6,648 bases of DNA from an uncultured Pirellula sp. (GTDB taxonomy: Bacteria > Planctomycetota > Planctomycetia > Pirellulales > Pirellulaceae). Below are positions 1 to 5,774 of this stretch, one piece after another. Under the pieces are notes generated by a model. It saw only the letters and a program-made list of their open reading frames with translations. It ran no database searches and had not been told where the DNA came from. Position 1 is the first letter of the stretch. Each line of letters begins with the position of its first letter. The DNA lies in assembly GCA_903892365.1 (NCBI GenBank), contig CAITIF010000812.1:1-6648 (forward strand), in the 5' to 3' direction. A program made the translations under genes and the position numbers.

Positions 1-478
1 CCCGCTCTTCGTACTTCTTGACCAGTCCGAGACTTTTCTGAATTCGATCGCCATGAAGCCAGTTACCGTACTTGTCGGGACGGTATCCCAGCGCTGCCCA
101 TGATTGCTTGTCGGCAGGGTCCAGTTCCACGATACGTTCGTAATGGGCATCGGCGAGGAGTTTTTGGTTGTTGGCGATGCATTCTTTGACTGCCTCGCGA
201 TGAGCTTCAATCGAATCATCCTTGGCAGCTACAGATTCGATGTATTGTTTTTCTCGATCGCCAATTCGTGTTGACTTGGAAGAGAATTTATTCTTCGGCA
301 ACTCGATCTCAATACCATCGGTTGTCTCAATTCTCCAAATCTCTGCATTGCGGTCGTTCAATAACTTGCCCGAAAAGCTTCCGCCGCCGATCAGCTCGAA
401 CGTGTCAGCAGTTGCCAGACCAGAAAGGGCGAGAACGGAACCGACAGCGAAACAAGAAACAAATTGGTGAGAACGCAT
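1..478 (-). CDS. Secreted protein with SH3-like N-terminus and TPR-like segment (N-terminal part, cut by window edge)
   Basis: An open frame of 159 codons starts at the ATG at 478 and runs off the window without a stop. The first 24 residues form a typical Sec signal peptide: MRSH, a hydrophobic core FAVGSVLALSG, then LATA before DTF as a likely cleavage site. Mature residues 25-60 (FELIGGGSFSGKLL...) look like a small beta-barrel or SH3-like segment. Residues about 85-131 are helical, and AHYERIVELDPADKQSWAALGY resembles a TPR unit; it is followed by GYRPDKYGNW. From memory, this order (signal, small beta unit, TPR-like 'LDP...LGY', then 'G.W') recurs in planctomycete secreted hypothetical proteins of unknown function. 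The next in-frame upstream codons reach a stop before any other ATG, so the start is firm; only a weak AGG lies about 10 bases upstream. It follows the metalloprotease-like gene on the same strand after 75 bp. No enzymatic motif is visible. Confidence 0.8.
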   Translation of the reverse strand, partial: MRSHQFVSCFAVGSVLALSGLATADTFELIGGGSFSGKLLNDRNAEIWRIETTDGIEIELPKNKFSSKSTRIGDREKQYIESVAAKDDSIEAHREAVKECIANNQKLLADAHYERIVELDPADKQSWAALGYRPDKYGNWLHGDRIQKSLGLVKKYEER

Positions 479-553
479 TGCAAACGCCTGCCGAAGAAGG
501 ATTGGAACGTTGGCCCGTCAAAACGCACTTCTTATTGTAGCTCAACTGGCTAC

Positions 554-3172
554 TTAAATTCCAGAGTTATTCCAGGTCGCCAAATAAGCATCCAGACCGC
601 CCAAGTCAGGTAATTCGCTCGGCTCTTTTGCCAATTCATGACTAGCCTTTTGGGGCCCCATGACCGAATCGTTCGTCGTGGGGGGGACCGAAGCGGTTGC
701 CTTTGCAATATCGAGAATGGACGAACTGTATTCCCCCGCTGGAGCACAGGCTGCACAAGCTGGGCAATTGCAACGATCTGGGCCGACATCTTGTCGCCGA
801 GTGCGTTCGCTGGAATTGCTGACGATCCAGCTGGTTGGCTGATTCGCATTCACGTCAAAGGCGAACGATGGAAACGAGGAATTGCCATTCTGCTCAGAGC
901 TGTAGTCTCCATTCGCAGGAACGGTTGTGGAAGCTCGGTTTTCTCCTTCACCTGAGCCACGGCGGTTGATGTAATTGATGACTTGGAGAATATCCAAGGG
1001 GGACAGCGCCCTGTCCCCGTTGACATCAAGATAGGGGGGATTCGTCAGCCCAGAACCATCAAGGGATCTCGCTTGGTTCGCATTGATCTCGTTGATCAAA
1101 ATCAATGCATCCAACGGTTCGACGGATCCAGAGTCATTCACATCCTCTGGGATATTTGGATTTTGCCAGGGGCTGGGGAGACGATGCAACCCGAAGTCGA
1201 TATGCGAAACAGTGCCTCCGGTGGTCAAGACCACGGTTTGGATCCCGCTGGAGCCGTTGGATGGAATGACCGCTTGAGTCTCAGGCTGCACGATCAAGCG
1301 ATACGAGCCGGCAAGCAGGTTTGGCAAGGCATAGCTTCCGTCGCTCGCTGTACGAACCGAACTGCGTGGTCCGAATCGAAGGTTGTCCAACTTCATCGAC
1401 GAGTTGTTGATCCCGCGAACAATCACAGAAGCAATCTGAGCCGTGTCGGTGCCAATGTCCAGAGTCAACTTTTGCCCGTTGATCATCCCTTTTTGTTCAG
1501 TGCGCTTGATCAGCGAACCATCGACGGCGAAAGCGTCAACTCGAACGTCGGTATTGTCCGCGATGGCTATTGCATCGATGGACACGTAAGAAGTTGGGCT
1601 GTCGAATCGAACGCGGAACTGTCGGGTGGTACTATCGAATGCTTCGACATAACTTCCGGCAGAACGCGAAAAAGGTCTAAAAATTCTAGTCCCCGTCGAA
1701 GCGTTTGCATCATTGAAGATGCCGATGCTTCCGGATGCGTCGGCTCCGATAACATCCAGCCTTACGCCAGCTATTTGGTTGCTGAAGAAACCAATTCCAA
1801 AATCGTCTGGCTCAACGCTGCGTTGCAAATTGATCGGCACAGAGTTGTCATCGACGATAAGGACCGATGCACCTGCGTAGCCAGATTCATTCGCATCCCA
1901 TGTGTTGTCGTTGTCAAGATCGTTCCACACGAACCCTTGAATGCCAGGCTTGGTGGTGGTGTCCGGAAGGTTGCCTAACGTTCCTTCAAAGACATTGCTG
2001 GTAATGCCGATACTCGGATCGATCGCTCGAATCTCGATACGTTGTTGATCGGAGGAGATGGGGATAGAAATGTCGATATCAACCAAATAGCGATTAGGTG
2101 TTAACGCGGTTGTCCAAGGCCCGTTATCGATTCGATACTCAATTCGGCCAATGCGATTCAGAGTAATGTCGTTTTGTGTTCCCCAGCTGTTTCGATTGGG
2201 AAGAGTCTGCGGGGATGCCTTGCCGACAAATCGATACTGCCCATTCACAGTATTGAGCCTTCCGGTACCCTCCAGCTTCAACGGCACATCCAACACATCA
2301 AAGATGCCGTCGTTGTCAGAATCTACCCAACCAATTTGAGCGAGCGACGCATCGGCTGTTACCAACGAGGAATAGGCCGCTTGCAGGTTGGAGCCTGCGG
2401 ACATGATACTGAGCGCTTGTTGAAAATTGGGGTCCGGATTTCTATCGATTGCGTTTGTGTTTTGAGCGTTATAGTAACCGCGACGTTCGCCGAATTCGCC
2501 ACCGCCAGCATACTCATCGCGGGCCCAGAACATGTGCCCCGTTTCGTGTGCAAACGTAGAGGCCGGACGTGTCGATGGAACGACTTGAAACAACCCGCCA
2601 GCAAAAGCGAAGGCACGTGCAAACGAACCGCCCGGGGCAAAGCTCCCATCCCCATCATTGACAGAATTGACAACAAAAATCGTAAAGGACCAATCGGTGT
2701 CCAGTTTCTCACGCTGAGCATTGTTGAAGTCACGGATGTTGGACTCCAGGTTGGGGCTGGCAGAGTAACCAATATCCGAAAGGAAGTCGCCCACCCACAA
2801 AGTGTACGCGTTCGAACTTCTGAAAATGGGCTCATACGGAGTCGGATGCGGTTGAGTTGCATACGAGGTATCAAGCACCCACTCAAGGTTATGAACCGAG
2901 CTTTTCGTCGCAAGCAGATCGGTCCACCAGTTCAAGCCTTGCCGGATATTGTTGAGAACAGCCACCATATGACTGCTCGTCCAGTTCTCCGTGTTTTGAT
3001 CGATGGTCCCATCGCTCTCCAGGAAAACAGGGGTGACGGCGACTCTGCCAAGCATGAATTCACCCGTGTCTTCAGCCTCCGCTCCGAAGGGAAGCGTGGC
3101 CATGACACGACGGTCCTCGAGCATTTCCATGCCGAGCTTTCGGGTCCGCTTTTTTGGGTTGGGGCTGGCCAT
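554..3172 (-). CDS. Large extracellular metalloprotease-like protein with SdrD-B-like and dockerin type I domains
   Basis: I take the ATG at 3172 as the start (872 aa); a TTG at 3187 would add five residues, and neither has a Shine-Dalgarno sequence. Residues 5-25 (basic PKKRTRK, then EMLEDRRVMA) match the LEPR-XLL-like N-terminus of large planctomycete surface proteins. HETGH at 209-213 with D219-E220-Y221 is a zinc-protease signature: two His ligands, catalytic Glu and a possible Asp ligand. IMSAG around Met257 may be a Met-turn. An acidic DSDNDGIFD motif (284-292) is thrombospondin-3-like and probably binds calcium. Residues about 340-400 look Ig-like. GIQGFVWNDLDNDNTWD (from about 410) begins an SdrD-B-like domain that resumes near 606 after a beta-rich insert. 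A dockerin type I module spans about 674-737, with Ca loops at D677-D688 and D716-D727. The tail carries four cysteines (801, 803, 806, 809), the only ones in the protein. Export and protease activity are inferred; the substrate is unknown. Confidence 0.88.
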   Translation of the reverse strand: MASPNPKKRTRKLGMEMLEDRRVMATLPFGAEAEDTGEFMLGRVAVTPVFLESDGTIDQNTENWTSSHMVAVLNNIRQGLNWWTDLLATKSSVHNLEWVLDTSYATQPHPTPYEPIFRSSNAYTLWVGDFLSDIGYSASPNLESNIRDFNNAQREKLDTDWSFTIFVVNSVNDGDGSFAPGGSFARAFAFAGGLFQVVPSTRPASTFAHETGHMFWARDEYAGGGEFGERRGYYNAQNTNAIDRNPDPNFQQALSIMSAGSNLQAAYSSLVTADASLAQIGWVDSDNDGIFDVLDVPLKLEGTGRLNTVNGQYRFVGKASPQTLPNRNSWGTQNDITLNRIGRIEYRIDNGPWTTALTPNRYLVDIDISIPISSDQQRIEIRAIDPSIGITSNVFEGTLGNLPDTTTKPGIQGFVWNDLDNDNTWDANESGYAGASVLIVDDNSVPINLQRSVEPDDFGIGFFSNQIAGVRLDVIGADASGSIGIFNDANASTGTRIFRPFSRSAGSYVEAFDSTTRQFRVRFDSPTSYVSIDAIAIADNTDVRVDAFAVDGSLIKRTEQKGMINGQKLTLDIGTDTAQIASVIVRGINNSSMKLDNLRFGPRSSVRTASDGSYALPNLLAGSYRLIVQPETQAVIPSNGSSGIQTVVLTTGGTVSHIDFGLHRLPSPWQNPNIPEDVNDSGSVEPLDALILINEINANQARSLDGSGLTNPPYLDVNGDRALSPLDILQVINYINRRGSGEGENRASTTVPANGDYSSEQNGNSSFPSFAFDVNANQPTSWIVSNSSERTRRQDVGPDRCNCPACAACAPAGEYSSSILDIAKATASVPPTTNDSVMGPQKASHELAKEPSELPDLGGLDAYLATWNNSGI

Positions 3173-3230
3173 CACAAGTTTTTGCAAAAATACGAAGCAC
3201 GGATTACAACGTTCTTTAGATGGTACTACG

Positions 3231-3245
3231 CGGGAAAGATTCCCG
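3231..3245. repeat. Short perfect inverted repeat (6-bp arms, 3-bp loop) upstream of the metalloprotease-like gene
   Basis: CGGGAA-AGA-TTCCCG is a perfect palindrome with a three-base centre. It lies about 60 bp upstream of the ATG at 3172. It could be an operator half-site pair or a 5'-UTR hairpin. No T-run follows it on either strand, so an intrinsic terminator is unlikely. Function is inferred only. Confidence 0.45.
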
Positions 3246-3290
3246 AACCGGACTAATCATTTTCCGACTTTTCTTAGGGCGGAGAGTTTG

Positions 3291-3315
3291 CAATCGGCAC
3301 AGATTTTTCCGATTG
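3291..3315. repeat. Inverted repeat CAATCGG-N11-CCGATTG between the CPBP and metalloprotease-like genes
   Basis: The seven-base arms at 3291-3297 and 3309-3315 are perfectly complementary, with an 11-base A/T-rich loop. It lies 85 bp after the CPBP stop and about 120 bp before the metalloprotease-like start, both read on the minus strand. It may be a regulator-binding site or a weak transcript-end hairpin. On the minus strand no U-tract follows, which argues against a classical terminator. Confidence 0.45.
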
Positions 3316-3399
3316 TAGGGAACCTTTTTCTGAAACTAGAAAAGCCGCCGAACCCCAAGACCAACCCAACTTCACCCAAGTCGCGCCGCAAACCAACCG

Positions 3400-4296
3400 T
3401 TATTGGAAAAGGAGCAGATAACCAACTGCAAAAATCGCAGCATCCACCATTGCGTGGCTCAACCAACCCGGAGCAAGTTTTCCATAGCGAACCAACAGCG
3501 CAGCCCAAATCGCGCCTCCTGCCGCCACTCCCAAGCCGCACAAATAAGTCCATGCCGAGCCGTATCCAAAGTATTTTGCAAGCACGATAATGTGATGGGA
3601 CATAAAACCCAAACTGGAACAAGCCATGGAAATCGGCATTGAAAAGTGCTCCTTCAGCCCCCGGAATACAAACCCTCGCCAATACAGTTCTTCAAAACCC
3701 GAATGCAGAACCGCATAAAAGAGGGCAATCCCAAGCAAGACCAGTGGCGAGTCCGCTCCGAGCCCTTGAAGCTTTTGCTTTGCGGCTATCTTCACAGGCT
3801 CCATGACACCCATGGGCATCAAAACGAAATGATAGGCCGCCAGGATCAATACACTCACGACCAGTCCAGTCAGAAACCCAGCCAACATTCCGGCGTTTTT
3901 TCGAAGCTCCGTTTTGGCCCCGCCGTCGTAGAGGCGGTTGGCCGCGTTTTCGTTAAGGCTAGTGGCAGCACTACCGTTAAGGCTAGTGGCGATACCGCCA
4001 GTGATTAGGCGGCGCCGAGCCCGCTCACGCCAAACCAATAAAGCCGCACCAAGAATCAGGAACTGAAACAGCTTGGCAGCGAAATACGCCCCTTTCTGAA
4101 GGAAAGGGGATGCATTGGATAGCAGATCAAAATAGATGTAGGTGCTGATCGTGGGGAATGAAATCCCGAGCAACACAAGCAAAAGTGGAAATCGGCTTGC
4201 ACGAAACCAACGACCATCGGGCCCGATGCTTGAATCTGATCGTTGCGTTATAATGCTGCTCCCTTTTGATGTAAAGCGCCGCCCATGTCGAACCAA
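3400..4296 (-). CDS. CPBP (CAAX/Abi-type) family intramembrane metalloprotease
   Basis: This is a membrane protein of up to 298 aa with about seven predicted transmembrane segments (approximately 36-57, 70-90, 137-160, 183-201, 221-241, 248-270, 275-297). It has the CPBP signatures: E202-E203-x3-R207 (EELYWRG), F231-x3-H235 (FMSHH) and H281-x3-D285 (HAMVD). In this family (Rce1/CAAX protease type) these residues build the metal-dependent active site inside the membrane. The real substrate is unknown; bacterial members range from peptide processing to bacteriocin immunity. The loop between segments 2 and 3 (about 101-125) is an 8-residue repeat (ATSLNGSA / ATSLNENA / ANRLYDGG). The start is uncertain. 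The longest frame opens with TTG at 4296, 12 bp inside the divergent thiO gene, and there is no ATG before residue 137. A good promoter at 4275-4247 would make TTG 4182, GTG 4176 or TTG 4173, at the edge of the first membrane segment, better candidates. Confidence 0.87.
   Translation of the reverse strand: MVRHGRRFTSKGSSIITQRSDSSIGPDGRWFRASRFPLLLVLLGISFPTISTYIYFDLLSNASPFLQKGAYFAAKLFQFLILGAALLVWRERARRRLITGGIATSLNGSAATSLNENAANRLYDGGAKTELRKNAGMLAGFLTGLVVSVLILAAYHFVLMPMGVMEPVKIAAKQKLQGLGADSPLVLLGIALFYAVLHSGFEELYWRGFVFRGLKEHFSMPISMACSSLGFMSHHIIVLAKYFGYGSAWTYLCGLGVAAGGAIWAALLVRYGKLAPGWLSHAMVDAAIFAVGYLLLFQ
3927..3998. repeat. 24-bp tandem repeat, three units, inside the CPBP protease gene
   Basis: The 16-mer CGTTAAGGCTAGTGGC occurs identically at 3951-3966 and 3975-3990, exactly 24 bp apart. 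A degenerate copy at 3927-3942 (CGTAGAGGCGGTTGGC, 11 of 16 matches) keeps the same period. The period is a multiple of three, so the protein gains an 8-residue repeat in the loop between membrane segments 2 and 3 with no frame change. Confidence 0.75.
4247..4275 (-). promoter_or_regulatory. Sigma-70-like promoter reading leftward towards the CPBP gene
   Basis: On the minus strand TTTACA (4275-4270, 5 of 6 to TTGACA) is separated by exactly 17 bp from TATAAC (4252-4247, 5 of 6 to TATAAT). Transcription would start near 4240. That is downstream of the TTG at 4296, so if this promoter is used the CPBP start must be further inside the frame. Prediction from sequence only. Confidence 0.5.
4249..4254 (+). 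promoter_or_regulatory. Consensus -10 box TATAAT for the thiO operon
   Basis: A perfect TATAAT lies 30 bp before the thiO ATG, giving a predicted start near 4261 and a leader of about 24 nt. The hexamer 17 bp upstream (ATGCTT) is a poor -35, so the promoter rests on the -10 box or needs an activator. The box overlaps the leftward -10, sharing the palindrome TTATAA (4248-4253). Confidence 0.5.
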
Positions 4297-5451
4297 AAAT
4301 ACGATCTATTGCTCTGTGGAGGTGGCGTCATCGGTTTGTCCATCGCTCTCCAGTGCGCTCGTAAGGGCTGGTCAGTCATCGTCGTAGACTCTGGCGACAT
4401 GGGCAAGGGGGCATCGTGGGCAGGGGCCGGTATTCTGCCGGCTGGGGCTACGCTCACCGCCTTAGACCCCATCGAGCAACTAAGAGCTTTGTCGCATCAA
4501 CTTCATGCCGAATGGTCGACGATCCTAAAGCATGAAACAGGTATCGATAACGAGTATCGAAACAGCGGCGGAATCTATCTTGCAAGAACGAACGCAGAAC
4601 GCGCAACCTTGGCCGGGAATCAGCTCTGGTGGAACGAACACGGGATCCAATTCGAATGCTGGGACGGTCAGGAAATTGCTCGCAACATTTCTACTTTGAA
4701 GGATCTCGCTACTGATTCACCCAACCTCAGGGCATGGCACGTACCGGCGGATTGCACCCTCCGAAATCCACGGCACCTTCAGGCCCTAACACAAGCATGT
4801 TTGCAATTCGGGGTCACCTTGGTCGAAAAGACTCCCATCGATCGCTTTCACAGCGAGCGCGATTGCATCCTTGCAGCAATCTCAGGAAACCAACGATTTT
4901 CAGCGGACCGCTATTGTATTACCAATGGCGCATGGGCCTCGCAACTGTTACCTGAACTGGGAATCGATACGGGAATACTGCCGGTGCGCGGGCAGATGGT
5001 CCTTTTCAAGCTGGATCATCCTCCTTTTTCGCAAGTGATCCATGATGGGCATCGCTACCTGGTGCCGCGCGAGGATGGCCACATTCTTGCAGGTTCCTGC
5101 GAAGAAGAGGTTGGTTTCGATCCTACCACCACCGACACGATGATTCAGGATCTGAAAGATTGGGCTTACCGGCTGTGTCCCATGCTTACCCCGTCGCAGG
5201 TCCTTCGATCTTGGGCCGGATTGCGACCAGGATCGTTTGATACGTATCCGTATCTTGGTACACTGCATCCCTTTCAAAACGGTTTTTTGGCTTCCGGGCA
5301 CTTTCGACATGGCTTGCATTGGTCGACGGCTACGGCATTGCTGATGCAACAATGGATGGCAGGCGAACCGACCGAGATTGACTTAAAACCATTTTGCATT
5401 CAACGCGGCCAAACCCTCGGCAACCAATTAACCAATCACGGCACAACCTAA
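4285..5451 (+). CDS. thiO: ThiO-type FAD-dependent glycine oxidase (DAO family)
   Basis: This 388-aa flavoprotein belongs to the D-amino-acid oxidase/glycine oxidase family. Residues 5-36 form the Rossmann FAD site: G12-x-G14-x2-G17 in CGGGVIGLSIA, with D35 at the end of the second strand to hold the ribose. ASWAGAGIL (43-51) is the block typical of ThiO, where the flavin and substrate channel lie. VRGQM (234-238), RPGSFDTYPYLG (314-325) and GHFRHG (338-343) match conserved C-terminal blocks around the flavin and the substrate-binding Arg. In thiamine synthesis ThiO oxidises glycine to iminoglycine for the thiazole ring. No thiS, thiG or other thi gene is in view, so a related amine oxidase role stays possible. 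Length is normal for the family. The ATG at 4285 has no Shine-Dalgarno sequence but fits the FAD motif position. It is the first gene of a tight three-gene unit. Confidence 0.85.
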   Translation: MSNQKYDLLLCGGGVIGLSIALQCARKGWSVIVVDSGDMGKGASWAGAGILPAGATLTALDPIEQLRALSHQLHAEWSTILKHETGIDNEYRNSGGIYLARTNAERATLAGNQLWWNEHGIQFECWDGQEIARNISTLKDLATDSPNLRAWHVPADCTLRNPRHLQALTQACLQFGVTLVEKTPIDRFHSERDCILAAISGNQRFSADRYCITNGAWASQLLPELGIDTGILPVRGQMVLFKLDHPPFSQVIHDGHRYLVPREDGHILAGSCEEEVGFDPTTTDTMIQDLKDWAYRLCPMLTPSQVLRSWAGLRPGSFDTYPYLGTLHPFQNGFLASGHFRHGLHWSTATALLMQQWMAGEPTEIDLKPFCIQRGQTLGNQLTNHGTT

Positions 5452-5453
5452 TC

Positions 5454-5774
5454 ATGATATCCCGCTTAGAAAAAATCCTGTCGATGCTCGAAGCTGATCC
5501 ACGTGATCCATTTTTGCGGTACACGTTGGCAATGGAGTATCGCAAGCTGCAACAGAACGAGAAAAGTCTCGAATTGCTCACCGAATTGACGATCCACGAA
5601 AACCCCAAGTACGTTGCCGCGTTCTTTATGGCTGCCCAACAATTGGTAGAACTGGAACGGCTCGAAGACGCCAGATCCTATTTGCGAGAAGGAATCGAGG
5701 AGGCAAGGCTGCAAAACAACCACCATGCGGCTGCGGAGATGAGTGAGCTGCTAGCAGAGATTGGAAAAGAGTGA
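5454..5774 (+). CDS. Small TPR (tetratricopeptide repeat) protein
   Basis: This is a 106-aa all-helical protein with no signal peptide, so probably cytoplasmic. It has two to three TPR-like helix pairs: PFLRYTLAMEYRKL..EKSLELLTEL (about 20-45), NPKYVAAFFMAAQQLVELERLEDARSYLREGIEEA (about 50-85), and a final helix HHAAAEMSELLAEIG. TPRs act as protein-binding scaffolds; the partner is unknown. The ATG at 5454 comes 2 bp after the thiO stop. A start at 5394 would add 20 polar residues lying inside thiO and is less likely. No Shine-Dalgarno sequence is seen, so translation may rely on reinitiation from thiO. The stop overlaps the next start. The name of the orthologue group is not recognised. Confidence 0.82.
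   Translation: MISRLEKILSMLEADPRDPFLRYTLAMEYRKLQQNEKSLELLTELTIHENPKYVAAFFMAAQQLVELERLEDARSYLREGIEEARLQNNHHAAAEMSELLAEIGKE

Noticed and set aside
516..521. TTGACG (minus strand) as a -35 box for the partial secreted-protein gene
   Set aside because: It is only about 38 bp from the ATG and no -10-like hexamer is found at proper spacing.
983..1978. 331-codon open frame on the plus strand
   Set aside because: It is antisense to the well-supported protease-like gene, and its product has no recognisable domain or coherent hydrophobic pattern; the opposite strand has clear conserved domains here.
2174..3256. 360-codon open frame on the plus strand
   Set aside because: It lies opposite the metalloprotease domain including HETGH. 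The translation is rich in Arg, Cys and Ile without family motifs, as expected of an antisense shadow.
3312..3317. TACAAT (minus strand) as a -10 box for the protease-like gene
   Set aside because: No hexamer resembling TTGACA lies 16-18 bp upstream, and the box overlaps an inverted-repeat arm.
3257..3682. 141-codon minus-strand frame covering the CPBP 3' end and the following gap
   Set aside because: It overlaps the end of the CPBP gene, which has the H281/D285 motif in another frame, and its Gly/Arg/Cys-rich product shows no domain.
5394..5453. Upstream ATG extending the TPR protein by 20 residues
   Set aside because: It lies wholly within the thiO coding region and adds a polar Arg/Pro/Gln stretch; the ATG at 5454, just after the thiO stop, fits operon spacing and the helical fold.
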